A DNA stretch of 64,000 bases, taken from NCBI GenBank assembly GCA_916610825.1, contig OU744452.1:19683830-19747829 (forward strand), written 5' to 3'. Position 1 is the stretch's first letter. Every line of letters starts with the position of its first letter. Position numbers and translations under genes: made by a program. Under the pieces are notes generated by a model. The model made no database searches and was not told where the DNA came from. It saw only the letters and a program-made list of their open reading frames with translations. The DNA comes from Haliclystus octoradiatus (taxonomy: Eukaryota > Cnidaria > Staurozoa > Stauromedusae > Haliclystidae). This document shows positions 1 through 11,891 of this stretch, in pieces.

Positions 1-103
1 CATAAATTCGATACAGCTAACATAAAACAGTCTATTATCGTTTGTTGTGCGAAACATAAAGCGAAATAAAAATCGAAGTCTGTCCGAACCAAGGCTGGAA
101 AAC

Positions 104-425
104 ATTAAAAAAAAAGTAATGTAGACGGTGTCGCTCTACCGAAGGCACCCGTACCACTCCTCTATTTCTAGATGAATGGCTTTTTTCACTGAGAGTAATG
201 ATTTTTAAAAACGTTCTTTGTTGATCTCAGCCGCGACACTGCAGATCAATTTCAACAAATTGCATGGCAGATAGGTCTTGATTGTCAATGCGCAACGATG
301 CGCCGCAGCTACTCACAATGCAATTCCCTCCGGACCATTCCATCCGCCATCCTCAGATGGTACTCATTTGATGTTTCAGATAAAGTCAAGGCTGAGTTGA
401 CCTTAGGGGGATTTGAACCACGGTG
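104..425 (-). repeat. tRNA-headed SINE family, copy A (head truncated)
   Basis: This stretch matches, in the same orientation, the complete SINE at 41385-41753. Shared landmarks are the tail-side segment GTAATGTAGACGGTGTCGC, the central AATGCGCAACGATGCGCCGC and the segment GATGGTACTCA. The tRNA-like head, which lies at the high-coordinate end, is lost after about base 425. The low-coordinate end carries a run of A on the plus strand, so the element tail reads as a T run. Confidence 0.65.
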
Positions 426-1225
426 GAAAACAGTGCTTCTAATGATACAGAATCAACCTTGAAAACCGACTGACTAAATAGCACAAAACTGGACTACATC
501 ACACACGCAAACTTTCTCATTTATAGGTACGGACATATTGGTAAGTTTATTGGACGATATTCTACAGGACGAAATTGAAATAAATTGCACAATTTTATAC
601 ATGTTTCTTTATACATTATTTTAAGTTATAGAGAGAAATTAACTTTGTTAATGGCTAACTATGACTAAATAAGGCATGTTATAGATTTTGGTTTCATTCA
701 TATCCTATATACGGTAGAAATGATGTAGCTCATTCTGATTTTCAGGCGAATCCATTCACACAGCCGCATTCAATAAAAGTTGCTGATGTTTTGTGACCGC
801 TATCGAGAAATAATCGCAGATGCTATAGTAATTACTCACATTAATGCTGCTTTCTTAGCACTTAATCCTGGGTCTAACACATCATTAGAAATGGTGAAAG
901 AATACGCAGCAAAATCCTGCAAATGAAAAAAGTTGTATAGTTGCTCTGTAGCATAAGTATTATTTCCTAGTCTTTGTAAACGTACTTCTTTTAAATCAGT
1001 TTATGCCAACTGTCAATATGTATAAAACATTCTCTTCGTCTTTAACCATCAACAAGTAAGATTGGTCCTGTCCTAGAGACTTTGTCTTTATTGTTAATAT
1101 ACTATATACAAAGTCATCCTCTCCTAGCGAGTGGCAAACCTCCAATGTTATCTCAATTACATATTCATAAAATTAACAGTATTAAATAACTCATAATACA
1201 TGTTTGTTCTTCTAGATTGAAAACA

Positions 1226-1440
1226 ACGAAAATGTATTTCCATGCCGAAGGCTATCATACGCTTTTCTATTTCTAGAGGATTGTTGACTCTTTTCTTATA
1301 GAATAAGAGCTAAGGGCTGTAAATTCTCATTGCTGATCTGTGCAGCGACACTGTAGATCCATCCCAACAACATTTATGCAAATTGGCCTTACTCTAGTCA
1401 ATGTGCAGCATTTTTCGTCAATCTCCATTGCTCCTAAACC
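1226..1440 (-). repeat. Decayed SINE copy B
   Basis: A diverged relative of the SINE at 104-425. It aligns through TTTCTATTTCTAGAGG, the TGATCTGTGCAGCGACACTG segment and the CAATGTGCAGC segment. It lacks both ends and is much older than copies A and C. Confidence 0.45.
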
Positions 1441-1555
1441 ATAACTTTACATGGCACCTCAAGTATCCTATACTATTTGTCGTATATGTATTACTGTATT
1501 ATATGTTTGAATAAAATATCACACGCCTTTTATAGGACTATATATACTACTGAAA

Positions 1556-1594
1556 GAGTGTCCCAACTCTTGTAAATAGATGGCTCTGGACATG
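1556..1594. repeat. Solitary end of the CAGAGCCATC-family MITE
   Basis: The sequence GTGTCCCAACTCTTGTAAAT followed by AGATGGCTCTGG is the same terminal inverted repeat seen at 35307-35543 and 48157-48188. No partner end is present nearby. Confidence 0.5.
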
Positions 1595-2545
1595 ACGGTA
1601 AAGAACAATAGCACATATTATACTAATCATATTCTATCTATCAATACAGTCCATTTGTATCTAATAATTATATTAAGTTATGAGTTATGATGTTCTATAA
1701 ATCACTCTTATCCATATATATAGTAACTCACTTTGAGCATACTCTTTATTTTATTTCTCATGTGATCTCTATATTCCCATATTTCATCCAACCAAAAATT
1801 TTTGTTTAAAAATTCCAACATTAGCTTTATGTTGTGTTGGCTTTGACATTCATCTGTTTTCAAGGTTAACTGTATCATATCGAGACAAATCTGTATATGA
1901 AAGTTGAAAATTCATAGATAAAATTCTTAACGTATAATAATTATGTAAGAAACATGCCATTCGACCAATAAAAATGAGCAGATGCCGTAGGCTCTTCAAG
2001 AACATCATTCTTAAAACAAACAATTTCTTCTAAGTCTAACAAATAAGTCTATCTTAAAACAAGTAAAATTTGATTTTCTGTTGCTTTTTTAGAAAGCTCG
2101 ACATTGCTGAAAAATGAGATATAGCTTCGACTCAAAGTCCTTAAAGTATACCTGCCCCGGTACGGTTATGTGCGATGTTCTCATCCCCTTCTAATACATC
2201 AGCCATGCAAACTATTTTTTATCAATACAATTTGCTTGATCAAAAATATTGATGAATTTTACATGGCACATTGCAATTGCACTATTAGGAAGATATATTG
2301 ATTATTACACTAATTACCTCTAGAGTGGCTAGTTGCACTTCAATTTTTGAAGAGCCATCGACCCGGCCATCGAGCAGTCGCAGATCATCCCAATGCCCTA
2401 ATAATGAGAATCATGAGTAAAAAAATCAAATATTCATTTTAAATCTATTTAATTTTATATTTTCTTTATAAATGTTTGTAAACAAACATTTAAATTGTAT
2501 AGCACGGTAGTATAACAAATAGGTGGTTATACTATAGGAATGTAG

Positions 2546-2870
2546 CCGAGCCATCTATTTATAAGAGTTTGAACTCGCAACTTCTGGGCCTAAAAAATCG
2601 CCATTTTTGTTCCATTGAAAACGAGGTTTGTACAAAAAATCTTGCATTCATGATTTTGCTTCGCGCGCTTTGTTCAAATTTCGCGAGCCTGAGTTTGAAC
2701 GTCATAACAGAAACGCAGTGTTTCAAGCTAGGAGTGTACCGGGCAGATGGAATGGTCCAAAAGAAAGTGCCTTTAAGAAATGCTACTACTCACAGCTGAT
2801 TATTGTCAACCAAGACCTATCTGCCATGTAATCTTCTGCAGTGCCCTCCGGACCAGGTATCTGGAATTGG
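2546..2870. repeat. MITE end joined to SINE-like sequence
   Basis: Bases 2546-2735 match the left part of the MITE at 35307 (GAGCCATCTATTTATAAGAG, then a shared AAAATCGCCATTT motif and a CGCGCTTTGTT motif). From about 2736 the sequence instead resembles the SINE body read in plus orientation (GATGGAATGGTCC, ACCAAGACCTATCTGCCATG). The junction suggests an insertion or recombination between two repeat families. Confidence 0.45.
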
Positions 2871-3349
2871 CAGACCCTTCCTGTATCATAACTTTCAACG
2901 AAAGGAGCTGTTGCGAAATATGAAAATTTGTTATCCTATAAATTACTAGCACTGATGCATTTTAAGAAAATTCCACATTATTCTATGTATAGCTGCAATT
3001 TCACCCTGGTTAGCCTCACGTTACTTTTATAGATAACTCCAATGTTACTGTTGTGTCGTCCATCTGTCATATGTGAATAATGTGTCTTCTGTTTTGCTTT
3101 CTCCTGATTGGATAATCGCATCACCAATTGTTGTAATACCTCGCAGCTAGGATTTGTCTCAGCCGTAATACTTTCACAAGCTTTAAGTGAAGTTGAACAC
3201 AATTCTTTCAACTTTCTCAACATTGATGACAGTTTAACTACATATAAAATAATTATACGACATATATAGGTTAATCATTTATCACTGTATATAATTATTG
3301 TTCATTCAATAAGAACATGTTTGGTACTAAGCTATAGGGACTACAGTGG

Positions 3350-3870
3350 ATCTAAATCGATGGCCCACGAACAAGAGTGATTTAATCATTTTAATAATCA
3401 TGTAACATAACCTTTGTCTGGAACATCAATTATCTCTCATCAATTTCAAAACAACAATGATTTGATTTCTAACTTAATGGGTCATTGATTTTTTATTAAG
3501 TACAATTGGAATGAAATTCTTACGAATATCATTTCAAAATATGACGCGAAGATTTCAACAAGTCCCGAGTTGTTGCTTCTTTGAATTTCTGAAATTGAAT
3601 TTTCAATTACAGACTACATACAATTTGAATTCATGAAAAAAAAAATTCAATTTGTCGCAGCTCGTCACCATTTCAAAACAAATGGTGTATCTTTTTGGTT
3701 GAAACCGTGCAGGTTTATTACCGGACACGTGCGGGTGTAGACCTGCACGCTTTTAGTGGTTACGATGGAATCTCGTTGGTAGTCTTGACATAACTGCTAT
3801 GACTAAACACATGGTACAAATCCACCAATCTTGACTCGAGGTTTTTTCAATAGATTATAAAAAATATTAA
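3350..3870 (+). repeat. Dispersed repeat, partner of 42715-43255
   Basis: From GATGGCCCACGAACAAG through AACATCAATTATCTCTCATC to CATGGTACAAATCCACCAAT this stretch follows the sequence at 42.72-43.25 kb, with gaps and scattered differences. Only one half of the larger inverted-repeat element at 42290-43255 is present here. Confidence 0.6.
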
Positions 3871-4515
3871 AGAACCCGGTGGAGACTTTCATACATAGGC
3901 TGTGTGGGGACGAGCCATTACCAGATTCTTGTGAAATTTTACGCTGTCAGTTTGGATTTATCCATCAGAAGATATATATGCTATTTTAATCATTTGGCAT
4001 TGAAATGGCCGAGAAAATCACGAAAACCATCCGGCAAACACACATACACAAAGACATTCGCATTTATAGGAATTGTGACAAGTTCTTCGTTCTTGTTTCA
4101 AGGAAATTTCTATTTATTTTGGAAGATAACCTTCATGGTTACCTTTTGGAGTTGCCATAATGAGTTCTGCTAGTATCAGCCAACAATCAATTTTAGATGC
4201 TTGATTCCTTCTCCATTTTACGTATTTTGATAACAAATTAACTATCAATGTATCTGTTCTCTGGGTAATCTAAAATATAGTAATAAATATATGATCTAAA
4301 GGATAAGCTTAATTTAAATTCAAATTCAGGGTGATTATTCAGCGATAGCAATTAACTGTTATATAACTGCAATATATGTTTGCCTAGCCTGAGGATAGTT
4401 AAAATATTTAATTAAAACATTGAAACACATCAATGTGTTATTAACACAAATATAAATAACTACCATAAAATATCAATTTTCATAGATCAATGTAATAAAT
4501 AGCTTTGTGTTATAA

Positions 4516-5080
4516 CAGATTTGATTCGATCAATTTGATTGGTTCAGTTCAGAGTTGGATCGCCAAATCACCATACCACAACTAGGTTTGAAACGCAATC
4601 GGTCTCACAATTCAAACTTATATTGAAAGTTTTTCAGATCAGGGGTTTTAAAAAGCTTTTAATGAACAAAAAAGTCATATAAATGTTTATAAGAATCATG
4701 CAAAAAGTAACTCGTGAAACAGTTTCCTATATGAGCTATTGATATTTGGCACACTCGAGTCACTTCAGGAGAAAACATGAAGGTCACCGCGGTGGCTTCT
4801 GATTCTCTGATGTCTTCTCGTTTTCTCCTTAAGTGTCTCTCATGCGTCAAATATCTGTAGCTCATACGGAATTGTGCCCCAATTGCTTACTTGTATCGTA
4901 GCGAAAATGATTCGATCAATCTGATTGGTTTAGAGTTGACGCCAAATCATCATAGCAAAACTAGGTTCGGAAACACAATCGTTTTTACAATTCAATTTTA
5001 ATATCATGAATGAGAATTTCCAATTTGACCAGGAGTTTTCAAAAGCTCTTCATGGGCAAAAAAGTCATATGTAAAATTTG
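4516..5080 (+). repeat. Two head-to-tail copies of a dispersed repeat
   Basis: The motif TGATTCGATCAA(T/C)(T/C)TGATTGG starts at about 4518 and again at about 4908. Each time it is followed by a CCAAATCA(C/T)CAT motif, a CACAATC-like stretch and AAAAAAGTCATAT. A third relative lies at 62638-63010, and a poor inverted one near 47.2-47.4 kb. The family is old and carries no evident coding capacity. Confidence 0.5.
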
Positions 5081-6769
5081 GTAAAGTTGCGCTAAATCAT
5101 ACTGGAAGCACAATACCAAGACAGTAACAACAGGAGAGCATGCATGATATATTAAATTGTTAATTGGGATTGTCAATTTAGATCATAATTTATATAAATT
5201 ATACTTTTCCTGCTGATTGATGATCTGTCAAGGATTGGCTTAAAATTGAATCTGTCCACGATAGAGGAAATATCTGAAACGATGAGAAAGCGACCTTGAG
5301 ATAATGGACGAAAATGAAATTTGTATAATATACTAATGAAACAATGCAATATAAATGTATACAATATATTTAAAAAAAGCTATTTTATAAAGCATCGTAT
5401 AAAGGAAGCTTGTCGTATCATATTTTTTGCTATAGTTATAAATATTCATCATTCGGAAACGAATTATATCTTAGAAGGGTGCTCAACAGGAGACGTTGTA
5501 TAAGCCACGCGTTATACCATAGTAAGTAGTAAAGTATAGAGTAGCATATAAAGCATTAATACGGAAGTAGTAAATATTTTGATGTGTAATCATCATATCC
5601 TATTGGATTAACTCTTTATTTAAATTATTCATACCTAGTTAATTATACTATATTAATAAAGGACATTTAAACCATACGAATAAGGATCTCCTTATCACTA
5701 TACTGACACCAAAACCATGAAGAGAAAAAATCGTGAAATTTCATTGTGTTTTCATGGCATTTTCACATTTTAATATCGTAAGTATGGATGTTTTCATGAT
5801 TTCCAAACTTGTTCATGGCTTAGAAAATTTGTGGTTTTCATTTTTTTTGTTTACATTATGATGGTGTTTTCACAACACTTTCATGGCATTTTTGTGGTTT
5901 GGGTGTTGGTGGTGTTATCGTGTCATCTGAGGATGTATTCTAGTATACCTTATTAACAGACATATACAAACTTCTGTAAGCAAATTTCCAATTATTTGAT
6001 CGTGCTAGTTCTGCTGCAAATATTCTGTATACATAAAAAAAAGAAATCAATAAAATAACATCGACGAATAATCATAAGTTGACATTTTAACGTGTAACTG
6101 TTTTCTGTTCTTACAAAACATCATTATTCAATATACTCCTAAAATCTTTTTGCAATTTGTATTTCCATGTGTTCGATACGATTGATGCATGACGAAGACT
6201 TTTTGATGCAATGCAGAGTCGACACATATCTGACAATTATAAATAAAATATGAAAAGTTGGAGCTATAACAGTGGGTGAGAGATTTCGATACTTTTATAA
6301 TGAGAGTGCATGGTAGTTCCCCTCTGGGAGATTAAATGGGGATAGAATAATAGTTCATGTGGCTCATTTTCATAATCTCTCAATTATATAGGTTGATTCA
6401 ACTGATTCAACTTTAAATTTATCTCGGAACATCAGATGAAAACTTTTTGTGATGGTGCAATCAAAGAATTGCATTATATCAAAGGGTTACAACACCCTTG
6501 CCATGTTTGTATTTCTATTTACTAAACGAGAAAAAGATTTGAGACACGAGTGAAGCGCTAAAAAAATACGAGCTCCGAGAGAGTGGATAAAGTATTTAAG
6601 GGTCATCACTTATGGAAAAAAAAATTAGAGGGTAAATTTCCGAATTCAAATTGACACCTCCCCTGTCCAAGAAATTCCTTGAGTTACTATTTTACAGTTG
6701 TTATTTTAGTTGTGAAGCCAATATGATATAATATGATTTATTTTTCAAAAATAAATACGATAGGCTAAT

Positions 6770-6813
6770 CATAGTCACTAGAATAAGATAATTATCTTAT
6801 TCTAGTGACTATG
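6770..6813. repeat. Perfect 44-bp palindrome
   Basis: Two 22-base arms (CATAGTCACTAGAATAAGAT plus AA, and its exact reverse complement) meet without a spacer between 6791 and 6792. Both sides carry GGCTAAT, so the palindrome looks like a small insertion flanked by a direct repeat. Confidence 0.8.
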
Positions 6814-6994
6814 GGCTAATGCAGGGAATTACCGCAACAGTAATTCCACTGCCACAAACAACCAGTTATAAAATAAAATAAAATTATCAATAGCAAAATT
6901 AAATACAATACTAGATATAGTATAAAATAGTAAAATCCCGAGAAATATTTAAGCAAATAATTTACGATTTAATTAAAAGTTTCTTTGCAAAACA

Positions 6995-7170
6995 TTTCAA
7001 AGCAAAAGATAGCGACAAAAAACTACAAGTATAGTGGTTGTTGAAAAACTTTCGGTATTATGATACATTATTAGTTTTCTTTTGAACTGACGATGGTATA
7101 ATGTATAATACCGAAAATTTTTCAACAACCTCTACTTGTAGTTTTTTGTCGCTAATCTTTTGCTTTGAAA
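6995..7170. mobile_element. Foldback MITE, GATAGCGACAAAA family
   Basis: The left end TTTCAAAGCAAAAGATAGCG and about 45 further bases are repeated in reverse complement at the right end, giving inverted repeats of about 66 bases around a short centre. The related motif GATAGCGACAAAA ends the hairpin at 30739-30827. No coding capacity. TTTACGATTTAA occurs on both sides (6961-6972 and 7173-7184), though not directly abutting on the left. Confidence 0.75.
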
Positions 7171-7518
7171 AGTTTACGATTTAAGGATAAATCTATTTTA
7201 TCGAGTTATTTTTAAATCCCTGGACTGTCTTTGAATTGAAAAGAGCGATTTTTCAAAAGTGCCCAGAGAATCTTTTACTTTACAATGTATAAGGCATTTT
7301 CCGGAATTCCGTATTTTAAGCTTTTCTCGGAGATAAATTAAAGTACAGTTTAAGAAATAATTATAAGAAAGAAAAATTAAAAACGTGAGGCAGAATTCTT
7401 TTATGCGCATTAATCTGAACCTATTTTGATCTTGATTTACAAGAACTATTATATATATACAAACTAAGCCGGGTTAGTGGAACTGGGTCGAACATTGGTT
7501 TGTGATTATTTGCCTTTC

Positions 7519-7521
<3 letters not shown>

Positions 7522-7594
<73 letters not shown>
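7522..7594. repeat. (TCA)n microsatellite
   Basis: About 24 uninterrupted TCA units. In one minus-strand frame this would encode a run of aspartates, but no gene context supports translation. Confidence 0.95.
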
Positions 7595-7998
7595 TTACCC
7601 AGAATGCCTGATAAGCTACCAGTTTTTTTTCACAGGGACAGGTCCGACAGGACTGATACAAAATATAGGAATAAGTAAAAATAACAACATAAAGTATGTA
7701 CATAGAAGGCAAATTAGCTACATAAAAATAATAATAATAATAAGAAGAAGAAACTAGAATTCGTCATCTGGTCTCAGTGATGGGAATTGAGTGCTCTTGA
7801 TTAATGGATATCAGTGAGCACTAGTAAACATATTTATATTTCGATTGTTACTTTTATCGATTATTCCATCACACGTATGTGGAATAATCGAATGGATGAA
7901 TATTTAAATATGGCTACGAAACACGTATAGCTATAGATGGCAAACAATGATTGGATAATAGTTTGAATAATGATTTATGATTATGAGTATTCATAAAT

Positions 7999-8502
7999 TT
8001 AACCAGTAAATCTAGTTGAATCAGAACTCGTTATTGAGTAAATCAATGGTTTGAATTTGACCTCCATGTCGGTTGCTTGGAACCGGTCGACGTTTGACTC
8101 AAACCAGTTAGGAAATGAGATTGTAAAACTCGAGAGATTTTCGAATGCTATTCTAGTAATTTGATTGGCTAATTCCCGTGTTTGGATCACGCAAGCCAAA
8201 ACGGCTTGGACATCATGAGATAAAAACAAAACACCCAAAATTTCTAAATAATTGTAAATACAAATTTGAATAACGTTAGCATCGTCAATAATATATAAAT
8301 ATTTCAGAATATCATAATTAAAGGCTTTCGAGTCATTTTGTTTGGCATTATGGCTATTCCGAGACAAAAAGCCTCTACAAAACCGGCAAAAGTTTGCAAA
8401 ACAGCCGAAATGAGAAACAAGACATATCAAAATCATGGCGTTCGAAAGAATCGAAAGTGGTTTGAAAGTATAACTCCGGATCTGTGATTCGAAGAAAGCC
8501 AA
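7999..8502 (-). pseudogene. Repeated coding-like fragment, perhaps a helicase-derived relic
   Basis: An open stretch of about 167 codons on the minus strand. Its middle reads DVQAVLACVIQTRELANQI, and TRELANQI resembles motif Ia (PTRELA) of DEAD-box helicases. A second, more decayed copy lies in the same orientation at about 49310-49500, where the peptide reads VLACVIPT before the frame is lost. What I see is a duplicated sequence with one long open frame and a short helicase-like motif. The Walker A and DEAD motifs are absent, so a helicase origin is only a guess. It could instead be an uncharacterised repeat or an exon of an unknown gene. Confidence 0.25.
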
Positions 8503-9109
8503 AATATGACGAAGACGTGAAGATGTATAGGAGAAAATTGATCTAATCAGTCAAGCATTTGATGTTAAATTCGTTTAAAAATAGTAAAAATAGGTTTTGT
8601 TTCACAAAAGGGTTACTGCACGGCTTTATTGAACGTTTGCTATAGGAGTATTTCTACATCTCCTATACTGTGGATCATATAATTTGATTTCATATTTCGA
8701 TTTCACAGCTAAATTACTATTATAAGTAGAATAATAGAAGATGCATTAATAATATAATATTGGAAACATTATTAGAGCGAAATCAATGAACAATATTTTG
8801 AGCAGCTGCAGCAGACTTAAAGTAGTTGCATCTAAAATCGTTTTCTATCCGATCATTTAATATATATTTTACATATATAGCCGCCAAACTCATAATTTAG
8901 TGATTATAAAGTAGCGAATGCATTGAATGACTTAACTCCCGACTCAAACTTGTAATGGTAACTTGTATGTGCTTGGCTATACTTAAGTATTTAAGTTAAA
9001 GCAGATTGTCGGAATATTCAGCCAACTTTCATGTGATATTTTTGCTTCAGTTTTCTTACAGTCTTGCAGGAAGCTGAAGACTAAGTCCTATCTTTTGGTA
9101 ATTCTTAGA

Positions 9110-9114
9110 GTTAT
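9110..9114. repeat. Target-site duplication GTTAT, left side
   Basis: GTTAT directly precedes the TG of the low-coordinate BEL/Pao LTR and recurs at 20538-20542 directly after the CA of the other LTR. Confidence 0.9.
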
Positions 9115-9695
9115 TGTAGCGAACGCGAGGATGACTATAATTGAAACCGCCGTTGAATGTCGACTGGATTACTATTTTATTAGAATTCACTAAACAATGA
9201 AAAATACAAGGAATTAATACTATAAGCTGCACATATAACTAACAAGGTATTACATACAACAATGAATTAAAGTCTTACATCGGTGAGCTTTTCTCCAACG
9301 GTAGTTGATTGAGATTGATATCGATTGTTACTGTTTCTTTGCAATATTTGTAACGGCATCGACGACTACATTTCACTATATCTAAAGATTACAATATTAC
9401 ATGCAGCTTTTATAACAATTTTGAGACTAAACTATTTGCTTACTTTACATTTTATAATAATACAATTGTTACGCTATGGGAAATTTGTGCTTTCAATGCA
9501 TATATTTTTACAATTATATGACTTACAAATCATTTATTATTGTTTTCATTTTGCTACGGTCATCTTGAATTTTGCTGTATCATATTATCATGACGTAATC
9601 TATTCACGTGGTTAAATAAGTCTAAATATAAGTTTATAATGTCATTCTTTTTATAGTTCTTTTTCGAAGTATTTTATTATTTACAATTCAAAACA
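9115..9695 (-). repeat. BEL/Pao LTR (3' LTR in element orientation)
   Basis: 581 bp, TG...CA ends, same length as the partner at 19957-20537 and apparently identical in sequence. On the element strand it is preceded by a purine-rich GGCGGGGTG, in the position of a polypurine tract. Confidence 0.93.
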
Positions 9696-9731
9696 CACCC
9701 CGCCATGGAAACCGTTGTTTTCATCATTTCA

Positions 9732-11891
9732 TCAATATTGTTCCTTTGGCAGCAAAAGACATAACTTTGTAACGGGACGTTTGTATTCGCCATTCTGCGT
9801 TTTGACAATTGCGCTTCTTACAAGTCCATCTTTTCCTGGAAACGTCTCTGTAACTTTACCCATACTCCATTTGCCTCTTGGTATATTTCTCTCCATAAGT
9901 AACACAACATCTCCAACTTTCATCGACCTAGATTCTTTAATCCATTTCTTTCGACCAATGATAGTTGGTACATAATCTACTATCCACTTTTTCCAAAACA
10001 GATTGATCGTGCTTTGAACAAATTCGTATCTCTTTGATGGTGAAGGCGAGTCATCGAATGGTCCTTGTGGCACTGCTGCACTTGCTCTTCCTAGTAATAT
10101 ATGATTTGGTGTCAAATACGTCCCATCGTTGGGATCAGATGACATTGGTGATAATGGTCTTGAATTAACTAAATTCTCTATTTCACAAAGGTATGTGCAT
10201 AACTCTTCATGCGTTAGCACTTTGTTGCCAATACTCGACTTCATGGACTTTTTTACCGACTTTACCATTGATTCGACCACTCCTCCGTGATGGGGTGCCT
10301 CTGGGGTGTTGAATCTCCATACCATTTTATTTTCTGCCGCAAAATCCATCAGCTCCTTTTTGTTCCATCCCTCAATCATCGTTTTCAATTCCTTTTCTGC
10401 GCCAACAAAATTGCTACCATTGTCGGATACTATCAGTGATGGCTGTCCTCTTCTGGAATAGAATCGACGAAGTACTTGGAGGAACGCCTGTGTTGACATG
10501 TCTGAAGATGCTTCGATGTGTATAGCCCTTGTGCTGAGACATGTGAAAATCGCCCCATACCTCTTCTGTCTTCTTGTACGAATTCCCATTTTGACAATGA
10601 TCGGTCCAAAATAATCAACAGCAACATTGTAAAATGGCGGCGTAAATGGCATAATTCTGAATTCTGGTATATCAGCCATCTTCTGCAGTTGCACTTGTTC
10701 TCTCAGACGTCTACATGTTATGCATTGGTTGACGATGGACTTCGAAAGTGTTCTACCATTGACAATCCAAAAGTACAGCCTGGAATCAGCCAGTGTTCGT
10801 TCAACTCCACAGTGGTTGGTCTTGTTGTGATGGTCTTTCATGATTAATCTGCTAATCCAGTTACGACGAGGCAAGAGAATTGGATGCTTCTGATCATACG
10901 GTAAGCAATTTGCATTTTCCAATCGTCCTCCAACTCTGATTAACCCTTTTTCGTCAACAAATGGTGTCAGTTGCTCGTAGTTGCCATTCTCTAGTTGTTG
11001 AAACATCTCTGCTTGAACAGTCTTCAGTAGGTAGTCTTCTGCATTTGCCAATTCATCTGAGCTCAGAGGTCCTTTTGAAGCATTCTTGTTCTTTAAACTT
11101 TTGCAAAACCTCTGTACATATGCTGTTACCCTTTTCAGTCTTTTCCAGTTACTGAACTTGTTGACATCTATAATGCTTTCTTCTTGTATAATTACTGTAC
11201 ATGTGATGACCTTTTTTCTTTTCTCGATGTCTTGATCTTGGTCTTCAAGTCTTGTGGGCTGCATATCATCAGGCCATTGATCTTTAGGTTTCGTTAGGAA
11301 ATCTGGTCCTTTCAGCCATCTCCCTTCCAATTCATTTGTTGTTATGCCTCTTGAGCCATCATCTGCACTGTTTTCTTCTGAAGGGCAATGTCTCCAATCT
11401 GATGGTATTGAATCACTTTGTATTTCTCCCACTCTTACTGCCACGAATGGTTTGTATTGTCTTGATTGACTCTTTATCCATGAAAGGACTATACTGCTGT
11501 CACTCCAGTAGGTTGTTTGTAAAATATCTAGTCTTGTTTCTTTTCTGATGGTTTTGGCCAATCTTGTCCCCAGAACAGCTGCTTGCAATTCAAGTCTTGG
11601 TATTGTTAATTGTTTAAGTGGTGCAACTCTTGTCTTTGCTGCAATGAATCTGACATCTATCTTCTTTGTTGTTCTGTCTTCACTTCTAAGGTAGGCACAG
11701 GTAGAGAACGCTTCTTGGCTTGCATCACAAAATACATGTAATTCCATGATTGCTGAATTTGATTCTTCTGGTGTTAAGCATCTTGGTATTTTGACATTTT
11801 CTAATTTCTCTATGTCCAGCAGCAGTTGTTCCCAGATCTTCTGGTGTTCTTCTGAGACAACATCATCCCATTTGTAGCCTGTGCTCCAAAG
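9732..11891 (-). CDS. BEL/Pao pol, RNase-H-like, integrase and C-terminal region
   Basis: The minus-strand frame encodes, in order: a Pao-type RNase-H-like region (LHVFCDASQEAFSTCAYLRS), a zinc-binding HHCC integrase head (near HHNKTNHCGVERTLAD and CITCRRLR), the integrase core (VAVDYFGPIIVKMG, then IVSDNGSNFVGAEKEL) and a DUF5641-type tail (near VGDVVLLMERNIPRGKW). In the family these perform cDNA synthesis and integration. It forms the downstream part of the BEL/Pao pol and is cut off from the upstream part by the nested Gypsy insertion. Retroelement fossil, not a host gene. Confidence 0.9.
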   Translation of the reverse strand, partial: LWSTGYKWDDVVSEEHQKIWEQLLLDIEKLENVKIPRCLTPEESNSAIMELHVFCDASQEAFSTCAYLRSEDRTTKKIDVRFIAAKTRVAPLKQLTIPRLELQAAVLGTRLAKTIRKETRLDILQTTYWSDSSIVLSWIKSQSRQYKPFVAVRVGEIQSDSIPSDWRHCPSEENSADDGSRGITTNELEGRWLKGPDFLTKPKDQWPDDMQPTRLEDQDQDIEKRKKVITCTVIIQEESIIDVNKFSNWKRLKRVTAYVQRFCKSLKNKNASKGPLSSDELANAEDYLLKTVQAEMFQQLENGNYEQLTPFVDEKGLIRVGGRLENANCLPYDQKHPILLPRRNWISRLIMKDHHNKTNHCGVERTLADSRLYFWIVNGRTLSKSIVNQCITCRRLREQVQLQKMADIPEFRIMPFTPPFYNVAVDYFGPIIVKMGIRTRRQKRYGAIFTCLSTRAIHIEASSDMSTQAFLQVLRRFYSRRGQPSLIVSDNGSNFVGAEKELKTMIEGWNKKELMDFAAENKMVWRFNTPEAPHHGGVVESMVKSVKKSMKSSIGNKVLTHEELCTYLCEIENLVNSRPLSPMSSDPNDGTYLTPNHILLGRASAAVPQGPFDDSPSPSKRYEFVQSTINLFWKKWIVDYVPTIIGRKKWIKESRSMKVGDVVLLMERNIPRGKWSMGKVTETFPGKDGLVRSAIVKTQNGEYKRPVTKLCLLLPKEQY

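Larger units (their letters stand above)
426..2545. other. Intergenic, no gene seen
   Basis: AT-rich sequence with frequent stops in all frames. Apart from a decayed SINE copy (1226-1440) and a lone MITE end (1556-1594) I see no gene, RNA or regulatory feature. Confidence 0.5.
2871..9109. other. Intergenic, repeat remnants only
   Basis: No credible gene. It contains repeats shared with 42.3-43.3 kb and 62.6-63.0 kb, a 44-bp palindrome, a foldback MITE, a (TCA)n microsatellite and a repeated coding-like fragment at 7999-8502, each listed separately. The rest is AT-rich sequence without visible structure. Confidence 0.5.

Noticed and set aside
7506-7712. Open frame with a long aspartate run on the minus strand
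   Set aside because: It is only the (TCA)n microsatellite read in one frame; the flanks show no coding signal.
9325-9615. 96-codon open frame repeated identically at 20167-20457
   Set aside because: Both lie inside the BEL/Pao LTRs; the identity is that of the LTR pair and there is no domain.
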